This document shows, piece after piece, positions 1 to 6,806 of a stretch of 9,659 bases of DNA; position 1 is the stretch's first letter, and every line of letters starts with the position of its first letter. Below the pieces are notes generated by a model. It worked only from the letters and a program-made list of their open reading frames with translations. It did not search any database and had not been told where the DNA came from. Source of the DNA: GCA-002784865 sp035646815 (GTDB lineage: Bacteria > Patescibacteriota > Microgenomatia > Levybacterales > UBA12049); contig DASRON010000034.1 of the NCBI GenBank assembly GCA_035646815.1, positions 1-9,659 of the forward strand, in the 5' to 3' direction. A program made the translations under genes and the position numbers.

Positions 1-1016
1 CCTCTGGAGCATCCAGTAATACTAATTCTCGCTTTATTATCAGAAACAATTTTTAGTTTATTAAGTTCTTGTTTTTTTACAGCGTTAATAATCTTAATAT
101 AGTCAGTTCTTATTCCAGGTAAAATTACTTGGGCTTCGGGATCTCCCCAGCGTGCATTAAACTCAACAATGCTAATGCCTTTCTTAGTAAGCATTCCTCC
201 TAAATAGAGAATTCCGGTATAAGGACGATTTTCTTTTTGCATGCCTTTCATAAAAGGTTTTAAAATTTCTATTTCAATTTTCTTTAGCAGTTTAAGATTA
301 ATAATTTTTGCAGGAGTAGTGCATCCCATACCTCCCGTATTAGGTCCTTGATCTGCGTTATAAACTGTTTTATGATCTTGCGCAGTTTTTATTATTTGAT
401 AATTTTTACCATCACAAATTGCAAATAAAGAAAACTCTTCACCAACTATGCATTCTTCAATTAAGAAGGTTTCTCCTGCTTTTCCAAAATTTTTCATAGA
501 AGAAATAGCGCTAATTGCTTCTTTTCTATTATTTGCTCTGATTGCTCCTTTTCCTGCTGCAAGTCCGGAAGCTTTTATAAAAAGAGGTTGTTCTAAAATT
601 AAATTAACATAGTCTATGGCTGTTTTTTGATCATTAAAAACCTTAAACTTAGGAATAGAAAATTTGTATTTTTGCATAAAATAGCGTGCCCATTCCTTAC
701 TCCATTCAATTTCAGAAGATTTTTTTGAAGGGCCAAAAGCATAAATACCAGCGGTATTCAATTTATCAACAAATCCTCTTGCAATAGGATCGTCTGAAGA
801 AACATCGACAAGGTCAATCTTTGTTTTTTTACAAAATTCAATAATTTTTACAAGATCAAAAATATCAATATTTAAAACTAGTTTAATTTTTTTGTTTTTA
901 AAATCAATAAACCCATTTCCAGGTAAAACAAAAACTTTTTTTACACTTTTACTTTTACAATAAATTTCAGAAAGTGCATGTTCTCGTCCTCCTGATCCAA
1001 GTATTAAAATATTCAT
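1..1016 (-). CDS. purD: Phosphoribosylamine-glycine ligase (GAR synthetase), C-terminus beyond the left edge
   Basis: This ATP-grasp enzyme joins 5-phosphoribosylamine and glycine to give GAR, step 2 of purine synthesis, in the cytosol. The reading frame is open from the ATG at 1016 to the window edge, giving 338 codons; the family is usually about 420-430 residues, so some 80-90 are missing. The N-terminus reads MNILILGSGGREHAL, the family's opening motif. Further in come the ATP-grasp motif SGLAAGKGA (about residues 146-154), EEF around 188-190, DQGPNTGGMG (about 221-230) and EFNARWGDPE (about 285-294), the metal-binding segment. The ATG follows the stop codon of the purF-purN fusion after one base (TAATATG), which implies translational coupling; an AGG four bases before the ATG is a weak Shine-Dalgarno candidate. 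The last visible residues, TGCSRG, differ somewhat from the usual ASxGYPG stretch as I recall it. Identity is secure. Confidence 0.95.
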   Translation of the reverse strand, partial: MNILILGSGGREHALSEIYCKSKSVKKVFVLPGNGFIDFKNKKIKLVLNIDIFDLVKIIEFCKKTKIDLVDVSSDDPIARGFVDKLNTAGIYAFGPSKKSSEIEWSKEWARYFMQKYKFSIPKFKVFNDQKTAIDYVNLILEQPLFIKASGLAAGKGAIRANNRKEAISAISSMKNFGKAGETFLIEECIVGEEFSLFAICDGKNYQIIKTAQDHKTVYNADQGPNTGGMGCTTPAKIINLKLLKKIEIEILKPFMKGMQKENRPYTGILYLGGMLTKKGISIVEFNARWGDPEAQVILPGIRTDYIKIINAVKKQELNKLKIVSDNKARISITGCSR

Positions 1017-1017
1017 A

Positions 1018-3060
1018 TTACCTATCTGTTAATTTTTTAATGCTTTCAATTAAACCTTTATGCTCTTCTTTTTTTAATCTTAAATAAAGTGTATTAACAT
1101 TGTCATTTGGTTTTGTCTTAATAATTTTTCTTGTTAAAACAGGACCAAAGTCAGCTTCGTGAGTGGCAAGGTGAATGGTTGATCCTGCGTATTTAAATTT
1201 AAGAAAATTACTTACGGCGTTTTCTGTAATAAGACCTTGATTCCATGGTGCTTTTGTTCCATCAGGAAAAATAAATGTTTTTTTCTTTTCATCTGGAATA
1301 AGTCCTGGATGAATATTAATAGTAATTCCTTTAAAAGAATTAAAGTAGGAATTAGGAAGAATTGTTGTAAAACCTGCTAGCACTGCAATTGTAATATTAC
1401 TTTTATTTAATAATTCTCCAAGTTTTTTCCCATATTCTTCTCTTTTGTTTTTATTTTTTAAAGCTTTTATTACAAATGGTATTTTATTTTCTCTTGCATG
1501 ATTTAATCCTAAGGCATCTTCTTTATCACTAATAACAAGATCTATTGAGGCTTTTATTTTATTTTGTTTTCTTGCATCAATAATTGCTTTTAGATTTGAA
1601 CCAATGCCTTTATTTGAAATTAAAACTGCAATTCTTTCTTTTTTCCCATTCTGAAAAGCATTTTTACCTTTGTTTTTTATCCCATTTACAAGTTTTGCAT
1701 TTGCACCAATGTCTATTGGATAATCTCCTGTAAAACAAGAAGTGCAAAAGACATTTTCAGAAAGTCCTGTTGCCCTAATCATTCCAGGGTAAGATAAGTA
1801 ATAGACAGAAGTAGCTTTCATATGCTTTTTAATTTGAGAAATTGTTTTGCGCGACGCAATTAAATTTTTTTGATTAGGAGTGTCGATTCCGTAAAAATCT
1901 GGAAATCTTACAGGAGGACAACTACTTAATAAATGTATTTCTTTTGCACCAGCTTTTTTAACCATTTCAACTAATTTTTTTAATGTTGTTCCTCTAACAA
2001 TTGAATCATCAATTAATATAACTCTTTTTCCTTCAATAACTTCTTTTATCGGATTAAGTTTCATTTGAACAGCTCTTTCCCTTAGATGTTGCTCTGGCAT
2101 AATAAAAGTTCTACCAATGTATCTGTTTTTTACCAATCCGTATTCAAATGGGAGATTAAGAGTCTGAGCATAACCAATTGCTGCAGGAATTGCTGAATCA
2201 GGAACAGGAATAACAACATCTGCATCAATTGGGCACTCCTTAGCAAGCTCTTTTCCTAAATTTCTTCTAACATTATAAACACGTTTTCCTAAAAGCATAC
2301 TGTCGGGTCGTGCAAAATATATGAATTCAAAAACATCTAATTTTTCTTGAGAAGGGGCAAACATATAAGATGTAATTCCTTTTTTGTCAATAACAACCAT
2401 TTCTCCAGGTTTTACATCTCTTAAATATGTTGCATTAATAGTATCGAGTGCGCATGTTTCTGATGAGACAACAAACCCGTTGTTAAGCCTCCCAATTGAT
2501 AATGGGCGTATTCCAAAAGGATCTCTTACTGCGATAAGTTTATCTTTAGTCATAATTACTAGGCAGAATGCGCCCTTAAATAAGGGAAGTGCTTCAAGGA
2601 TTGCTTTTTCAATTGGATATTTTTTTACAAGATAATATTTAATAAGCATATACATAAGTTCAGAATCATTATTTCCATTCGTATAAATGCCTAAAGCAGA
2701 TAAAAACTTTTTTAGACTAACTGTGCTTGGAAGATTCCCATTATGAGCAAGTGAAATGATATCGTTCTCTGATGAAACTGGTTGATTATGTTCTGATGAA
2801 GATCCTCCTGAGGTGGAGTAGCGGTTATGTCCAATTGCAATATATCCTTTTAATTTTTGCAGATTTTTTTCAGTATATACCTGAGGCACTAGACCCTTAC
2901 CTTTATGAGATTTAATTACTTTTCCATTTGAAGCTGCTATTCCTGAACTCTCTTGTCCTCTGTGCTGTAGTGCAAAAAGTCCAAAATATGTATACCGGGC
3001 GGCTTCCAAACCTTTCCCATACACGCCAAAAATACCGCACTTTTCTTTAGGCTTATCCAT
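1018..3060 (-). CDS. purF-purN: Fused amidophosphoribosyltransferase (PurF) and phosphoribosylglycinamide formyltransferase (PurN)
   Basis: One uninterrupted 680-residue frame covers two purine enzymes. Residues 1-455 are PurF, which makes phosphoribosylamine from PRPP and glutamine (step 1). Its glutaminase half starts with nucleophile Cys8 (KCGIFGVYG) behind a seven-residue leader, MDKPKEK, that must be cleaved; no alternative start exists next to the Cys. GHNRYST, AHNGNL and RDPFGIRPL follow, then the PRPP loop VILIDDSIVRGTT (347-359). Residues 456-475 form a Lys/Asn-rich linker. Residues 476-680 are PurN, the 10-formyl-THF-dependent GAR formyltransferase (step 3), with the loop ISNKGIGSNL and the catalytic residues Asn582, His584 (NIHPG) and Asp637. 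PurN carries an insertion at about 590-622 relative to the E. coli enzyme. In the Fe-S type of PurF four Cys bind the cluster; here Cys203, Cys439 and Cys442 are kept but the fourth position is Asp388. The ATG lies 12 bases after the purC stop, without a Shine-Dalgarno sequence. Confidence 0.95.
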   Translation of the reverse strand: MDKPKEKCGIFGVYGKGLEAARYTYFGLFALQHRGQESSGIAASNGKVIKSHKGKGLVPQVYTEKNLQKLKGYIAIGHNRYSTSGGSSSEHNQPVSSENDIISLAHNGNLPSTVSLKKFLSALGIYTNGNNDSELMYMLIKYYLVKKYPIEKAILEALPLFKGAFCLVIMTKDKLIAVRDPFGIRPLSIGRLNNGFVVSSETCALDTINATYLRDVKPGEMVVIDKKGITSYMFAPSQEKLDVFEFIYFARPDSMLLGKRVYNVRRNLGKELAKECPIDADVVIPVPDSAIPAAIGYAQTLNLPFEYGLVKNRYIGRTFIMPEQHLRERAVQMKLNPIKEVIEGKRVILIDDSIVRGTTLKKLVEMVKKAGAKEIHLLSSCPPVRFPDFYGIDTPNQKNLIASRKTISQIKKHMKATSVYYLSYPGMIRATGLSENVFCTSCFTGDYPIDIGANAKLVNGIKNKGKNAFQNGKKERIAVLISNKGIGSNLKAIIDARKQNKIKASIDLVISDKEDALGLNHARENKIPFVIKALKNKNKREEYGKKLGELLNKSNITIAVLAGFTTILPNSYFNSFKGITINIHPGLIPDEKKKTFIFPDGTKAPWNQGLITENAVSNFLKFKYAGSTIHLATHEADFGPVLTRKIIKTKPNDNVNTLYLRLKKEEHKGLIESIKKLTDR

Positions 3061-3069
3061 TAATAAAAT

Positions 3070-3083
3070 AAATTATATAATTT
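3070..3083. repeat. 14-base perfect AT palindrome at the purC-purF junction
   Basis: AAATTATATAATTT is its own reverse complement and contains the purC stop codon. On the minus strand it includes TATAAT (3077-3072) ending 11 bases before the purF-purN ATG, a distance like that of the purA -10 box. No -35 box is seen at 16-18 bases. All bases are A or T, so chance is a serious alternative. Confidence 0.3.
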
Positions 3084-4041
3084 CTTTTAAGTTATCCTTA
3101 ATTCTTTTGGTTATCTCTTTTTTGATTTCAGTATTAAATTTTTCATTAGTTATCATCTCATAAATTTTTTGATAACGTTGACTTACTTTTACTACAAAAT
3201 CAGCAGGCATCTTTGGTGCTTTTCCATCTCCTGAATATCCTCTTTTTTTAAACCATAATCTTATAAATTCTTTATCAAAGTTTTCAGGTTCTTTTCCTTG
3301 TTTAAACTTATTAACATATGATTCTTTTTTCCAAAACCTGGAAGAATCAGGAGTATGGACTTCATCAATTAAAGTAAGTTTGTCTTTATAAAGTCCAAAT
3401 TCATATTTACTATCAACTAAAATAATTCCTGCTTTCGCACAAATTTTTGTTCCTCTTTCAAAAAGAGCAAGAGAGGCTTTTTCCATTTGTTCATAAAGTT
3501 TTTTGGGAACAAGTCTACTTTTTAAAATATCATTTCTTGTTAATTTTTCATCATGTTTTCCAATGTCAGCTTTTGTTGTAGGAGTAATAATTGGTTTTTT
3601 CATTTTTTGATTTTTTTTCATACCATTCGGAAATTTAATTCCATAAATTATTCGTTCCCCTTTTTCATAAGCAGTCCAAGTAGAAGTTGAAGTAACTCCT
3701 GTTAAATATCCTCGAACAACCATCTCAACAGGGATTAGCTTACATTCTTTAGCAATCATTACGTTTGGATCGGGAATAGATATTAAATGATTTTCAATAA
3801 TATCTTTTGTTTTATCAAACCAAAATTTACTAAGCTGAGTTAATACCTGTCCTTTAAATGGAATAAATCCTAACATTTTGTCAAAAGCAGATTGTCTATC
3901 AGTTGTAATTATTATTCTTTTTTCACCCTTTACATATACGTCTCTTACTTTTCCTTGATGTTTATTTCCAAATTGTTTTGGTAGGTTAATTGTTTTAAAT
4001 ACATTTGATACATTTTTAATTATTTGTTTTTTAGAAATCAT
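3073..4041 (-). CDS. purC: SAICAR synthetase (phosphoribosylaminoimidazole-succinocarboxamide synthase), long form
   Basis: PurC condenses CAIR with aspartate, using ATP, to give SAICAR. The protein has 322 residues, longer than the roughly 240 of common bacterial PurC and close to the roughly 300-residue yeast Ade1-like form. Visible motifs are HQGKVRDVY (28-36, the ATP-binding loop), the segment around EMVVRGYLTG (106-115), GKHDEKL (161-167), ILVDSKYEFG (207-216) and LIDEVHTPDSSRFW (224-237), which together are diagnostic. The C-terminal part (about 240-300, with GYSGDGKAP and MPADFV) is the extension typical of the long form. The ATG lies 25 bases after the purE stop with no Shine-Dalgarno sequence, and it sits in the loop of a perfect inverted repeat listed separately. 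Its TAA stop is in the same frame as the downstream purF-purN start, 12 bases away. Confidence 0.95.
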   Translation of the reverse strand: MISKKQIIKNVSNVFKTINLPKQFGNKHQGKVRDVYVKGEKRIIITTDRQSAFDKMLGFIPFKGQVLTQLSKFWFDKTKDIIENHLISIPDPNVMIAKECKLIPVEMVVRGYLTGVTSTSTWTAYEKGERIIYGIKFPNGMKKNQKMKKPIITPTTKADIGKHDEKLTRNDILKSRLVPKKLYEQMEKASLALFERGTKICAKAGIILVDSKYEFGLYKDKLTLIDEVHTPDSSRFWKKESYVNKFKQGKEPENFDKEFIRLWFKKRGYSGDGKAPKMPADFVVKVSQRYQKIYEMITNEKFNTEIKKEITKRIKDNLKEII

Positions 4042-4050
4042 AATTTCTAA
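4031..4050 (-). repeat. Perfect 8-bp inverted repeat around the purC start codon
   Basis: On the minus strand TTAGAAAT is followed by the four bases TATG and then ATTTCTAA, an exact reverse complement. The purC ATG is therefore in the loop of a possible 8-bp hairpin in the mRNA. The stem includes the bases where a Shine-Dalgarno sequence would lie and the first purC codons. The stem is mostly A-U, with two G-C pairs counted across it (one per arm position), so stability is modest. It could tune purC translation or be coincidence. Confidence 0.4.
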
Positions 4051-4066
4051 CGAGATGATAGTTTTT

Positions 4067-4585
4067 TTATTTAGACTCTAGATAATCTTTCCAACCTATT
4101 TTTTTTATTTTTGCTGATTTTTTTAAAACATCGTCACTTAATTCTTTTTTAAATTCAAGCATTTTTTGCTCAAGTTTTTTATCAGAAATTGCTAATATCT
4201 GAATTGCCAGAAGGCCTGCATTTTTTGCTCCATCTATTCCGACTGTTGCAACAGGAATTCCTGGTGGCATTTGTACTGTTGAGTAAAGTGAATCAACTCC
4301 GGCAAGTGCTCCTCCCTTCATAGGAACCCCAATTACAGGAAGAGGAAAATGAGCAGCAATAACTCCTGCAAGATGTGCTGCAAGACCTGCTGCTGCAATA
4401 ATTATCTTTACTCCTTGCTTATGAAACTTTTCAACGTTTTTGACTGTTAAGTTAGGTGATCTATGAGCAGAAGAAATAGTAAGTTCATAAGGGATATTAA
4501 ATTCTTCTAAAACTTTTGCGCAAGGAGACATTGTAGGGAGGTCAGAATCAGAACCAAGCATTATTATAATCAATGAATTTTTCAT
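4067..4585 (-). CDS. purE: N5-carboxyaminoimidazole ribonucleotide mutase (PurE)
   Basis: PurE produces CAIR, the PurC substrate. The 172-residue length fits single-domain bacterial PurE. The sequence shows GSDSD (11-15), which binds the nucleotide phosphate, SAHRSP (39-44) with the catalytic His41, AAGLAAHLAGV (65-75), and the region PVIGVPMKGGALAGVDSLYSTVQMPPG, seen as PVIGVP (83-88) followed by a Gly-rich loop and DSLYSTVQMPPG. The SAHR motif points to class I, the N5-CAIR mutase that normally depends on PurK; class II AIR carboxylases, from memory, have SAHK here. No purK is in the window, so the class assignment is an inference. The gene lies between purB (51-base gap) and purC (25-base gap). 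A small hairpin ends at the base before its ATG, and its AGG, five bases from the ATG, is a weak Shine-Dalgarno candidate. Confidence 0.95.
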   Translation of the reverse strand: MKNSLIIIMLGSDSDLPTMSPCAKVLEEFNIPYELTISSAHRSPNLTVKNVEKFHKQGVKIIIAAAGLAAHLAGVIAAHFPLPVIGVPMKGGALAGVDSLYSTVQMPPGIPVATVGIDGAKNAGLLAIQILAISDKKLEQKMLEFKKELSDDVLKKSAKIKKIGWKDYLESK

Positions 4586-4602
4586 AAAAGCCTAATGCTT
4601 TT
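4586..4602 (-). repeat. Small hairpin directly before the purE start codon
   Basis: On the minus strand AAAAGC, a five-base loop ATTAG, and GCTTTT form an exact 6-bp inverted repeat whose last base touches the purE ATG. It lies in the 51-base purB-purE gap, the longest spacer in the operon. It has two G-C pairs. The last four T, followed by coding sequence, are too few for a convincing terminator; a role in translation or mRNA processing is possible but unproven. Confidence 0.3.
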
Positions 4603-4636
4603 TTACACTATTATTTATTTTTCTGCAAGAGTTAAA

Positions 4637-6034
4637 TTAGCTTACTTTCTCTAATTTTTTTAAAAACTTTTCTGTTCTTTCCTTTGCAATTCCGGTATGT
4701 TTTTCAGGAATAAAATACTTTAGAATTTGATCCTCTTTTATGTATTTTGTGATTCTTTTGTTGTTTATTAAAAGTTTAATTAAATTGTTTTCTTTTCCAT
4801 TTGTAATATTTTCCCATGCAAGCATAGAATTTTCTCTAATTACTTCGTGCATTTCCTGCCTGTCAGCTCCTCTTTTTGCAAGCTCCATCATAAGACTTTC
4901 AGTAGAAGAAAATACTCCGTATTTTTCTAAATTTGTTTTAACAATATTTTCAAAAACTACAAGACTTTTAATTATTAAGTTAGTTTCTTTTATGCATTCA
5001 TCTATTGCTAGAAATGCTTCTGGCATGAAAACTCTTTTTGAAGCAGAATCATCAAGAGTTCTTTCTAAGAGACTCATTGCGGGATTTGACCAAGCTACTT
5101 GAAAAAGAGAAGAAACATATCTACACAGAGAACATATTTTTTCAGCTTTATCTGGATTTTTTTTAAAAGGCATTGCAGAAGATCCGACTCTTTTTTTACT
5201 TAGTGGTTCACTCCATTCTCCAAAATTTGGTGATTGCATAATTCTTAAATCAAAATTAAATTTATGAAGAGAAGAAGCAATATTTGTTAAAGATTCTATT
5301 ATTAATAAATCTATTTTTCTTGGATATGTTTGTCCCGAAATATCAACAGCATCTATTTTGAGATTTTTCATTATTTCTTTTTCAAAATCAAAAGAATTTA
5401 TATTAGTATCTTTTAATAAATTTTCATAACTTGCCGATGTTCCGACGGCTCCTTTTATTCCTTTTCCTTTAACAAAGCTCTCAATTTTTTCTATAAATTC
5501 TAAATCCCATAAAAGGTCTTGTGCGTAAAGACTAAATCTGTAGCCAATCGTTGTGGGTTCTGCTGGTTGAAGATGAGTATAGCCCATACAAGGAATATCT
5601 TTGTATTTTTTGATTTGTTTTTCAAAGTTTTTTATAAGTTTTTTTAATTTAGTTTTGATTAATTCAAGTGATTGTTTACTAAGTATTAAGTCTGCATTGT
5701 CAACAATATCCATTGAGGTTGCACCTAAATGAATTTTTCCTCCTCCTTTTTTTGCTTGTTCTGCAAAAGTTTTTATTTCGGCCATTAGTTCGTGGTAAAT
5801 TTCTTTTTCGATCTCATGAGCTCTTTCTATATTAATGTTTTCTTTATTTTTTTCAATATCTTCAAATTCTTCTTTTGAAATAAGACCTACTTTATACTGT
5901 TCTCTTGCAAGCTCTGTCCAAATTGATCTCCAAATTTTTCTTTTATTCTCCTCAGACCAGATTTTTCGCATTTCATTAGATCCATAACGCCAGGAAAAAG
6001 GGGAGAGATATGTTTCAAAATTTAATTTACTCAT
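4637..6034 (-). CDS. purB: Adenylosuccinate lyase
   Basis: PurB removes fumarate at two points: SAICAR to AICAR in IMP synthesis, and adenylosuccinate to AMP after PurA. The 465 residues carry the fumarase/aspartase-superfamily signatures: His81 in YHELMA, GATSMD (104-109), YTHLQPAEPTT with the catalytic His154, GQTYPRK (234-240) and the mobile loop GSSAMPFKKNP (284-294) with the catalytic serine. Segments such as GIKGAVGT, SGQTYPRKID and ERTLDDSASKR resemble the human-type lyase more than the E. coli type, judged from memory. The ATG lies 7 bases after the HAD gene's stop and has no Shine-Dalgarno sequence; a TATAAT hexamer ends six bases before it, so purB may also have its own promoter. 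It is placed between the AMP branch (purA) and the IMP pathway (purE onward), matching its two roles. Confidence 0.96.
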   Translation of the reverse strand: MSKLNFETYLSPFSWRYGSNEMRKIWSEENKRKIWRSIWTELAREQYKVGLISKEEFEDIEKNKENINIERAHEIEKEIYHELMAEIKTFAEQAKKGGGKIHLGATSMDIVDNADLILSKQSLELIKTKLKKLIKNFEKQIKKYKDIPCMGYTHLQPAEPTTIGYRFSLYAQDLLWDLEFIEKIESFVKGKGIKGAVGTSASYENLLKDTNINSFDFEKEIMKNLKIDAVDISGQTYPRKIDLLIIESLTNIASSLHKFNFDLRIMQSPNFGEWSEPLSKKRVGSSAMPFKKNPDKAEKICSLCRYVSSLFQVAWSNPAMSLLERTLDDSASKRVFMPEAFLAIDECIKETNLIIKSLVVFENIVKTNLEKYGVFSSTESLMMELAKRGADRQEMHEVIRENSMLAWENITNGKENNLIKLLINNKRITKYIKEDQILKYFIPEKHTGIAKERTEKFLKKLEKVS

Positions 6035-6040
6035 AAGAAC

Positions 6041-6073
6041 ATTATAGTATAAATTTATTGATTACATAAGCAA
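6041..6073 (-). promoter_or_regulatory. Candidate internal promoter for purB
   Basis: On the minus strand a perfect TATAAT (6046-6041) ends six bases before the purB ATG and contains the HAD gene's TAA stop. An overlapping TATACT (6051-6046) lies 16 bases after TTGCTT (6073-6068), the same -35-like hexamer as at purA. A transcript from either would be leaderless or nearly so. It sits in the last codons of the HAD gene, so coding constraint and AT-richness could produce it by chance. Confidence 0.35.
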
Positions 6074-6806
6074 GACCGTCATTGTTAACATCAGGGGCAA
6101 CAAAATCAGCGATATCCTTTAACTCTTCAACTGCATTTCCCATTGCAATCCTAAATCCAGCAGCCATAAAAAGTGGAAAATCATTATGTCCGTCGCCAAC
6201 AGCAATAATTTCATGAGTTTTAATATTTAAATTTCTTGCAAGTTCTAGTACAGCGTGTTGTTTCGTAGCGTTAACATGAGATGCAATTATTCCTTTAGTT
6301 CCTGTTTTCCAACCAGTAATTTCGTGAATTGCAATTGTTGGTAAATGAGAAACAGAAAGAATAGCTGTTGCTGTTTTTTGAGGAGTAAGTCCTAAGGCAA
6401 AAATATTGTATGGTTTTTTAGGTTTATATTTTTTTGTAAATTTAATATCTTTTTCGCAATCCTGAATATATACAGATATTTTTAATTTTTTAAGAGATAA
6501 ACAAGTTTTGATAACATCCTCTTTATTTATTAGCTGTTCATAAATAATTTCTCCTGTTTGAGAATTTACAATTTGTGCTCCATTATTAGTTATTGCAGGT
6601 CCTGATAACTCAAGATGTTTAAAAATATGAGAAAGCATAAAATATGGTCTGCCAGATGCAACAGCAACATGAATTTTTTCCTTAGCTTTTTTAATTGCTT
6701 TTGTAACTTTTTCAGAAGGCATTCCTTTTTCTGCGTTGGGGATTAGAGTTCCGTCTACATCAACAATAAGAGCTTTATATTTATTATTAAATTTTAATGA
6801 CCTCAT
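6042..6806 (-). CDS. HAD-superfamily phosphatase, Cof type (class IIB)
   Basis: This 254-residue cytosolic protein has all four HAD motifs. Motif I is VDVDGTL with nucleophile Asp16 and acid/base Asp18; motif II is ASGRP (50-54); the motif III lysine is probably Lys182; motif IV is VGDGHNDFPLF with Asp205 and Asp209 for magnesium. A cap domain (about 85-180) lies between motifs II and III, the IIB/Cof layout, and AITNNGA (71-77) resembles the family's xxNGA segment. Relatives dephosphorylate phosphoglycolate, sugar phosphates or nucleotides; the substrate cannot be read from the sequence. The ATG overlaps the end of purA by 20 bases in another frame; no other ATG, GTG or TTG precedes motif I, so the overlap looks real. 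Its stop is 7 bases before purB. Its position between the two AMP-branch genes suggests a role near nucleotide or PRPP metabolism, which is inference. Confidence 0.88.
   Translation of the reverse strand: MRSLKFNNKYKALIVDVDGTLIPNAEKGMPSEKVTKAIKKAKEKIHVAVASGRPYFMLSHIFKHLELSGPAITNNGAQIVNSQTGEIIYEQLINKEDVIKTCLSLKKLKISVYIQDCEKDIKFTKKYKPKKPYNIFALGLTPQKTATAILSVSHLPTIAIHEITGWKTGTKGIIASHVNATKQHAVLELARNLNIKTHEIIAVGDGHNDFPLFMAAGFRIAMGNAVEELKDIADFVAPDVNNDGLAYVINKFIL

Noticed and set aside
1620..1700. Programmed frameshift or slippage at the A-run in the PurF-PurN linker
   Set aside because: Both domains are in the same frame, and the A-run codons (GGG AAA AAA) do not fit the X XXY YYZ phase, so no frameshift is needed.
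2384..2635. 83-codon plus-strand open frame inside the purF-purN gene
   Set aside because: It lies wholly antisense to a well-supported gene, has no recognisable domain, and reflects codon use of the real frame.
4586..4610. Rho-independent terminator between purB and purE
   Set aside because: The stem has 6 bp with two G-C pairs; on the minus strand only four T follow before the purE coding sequence, and purE starts at once.
4586..4636. Promoter in the purB-purE gap (TTGCAG, 17 bases, TAAAAA on the minus strand)
   Set aside because: Spacing fits, but both boxes are poor matches in a very AT-rich spacer; not strong enough to list as a feature.
4740..5102. 120-codon plus-strand open frame inside purB
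   Set aside because: Antisense to conserved purB sequence; its hydrophobic stretches come from reading A-rich coding sequence backwards.
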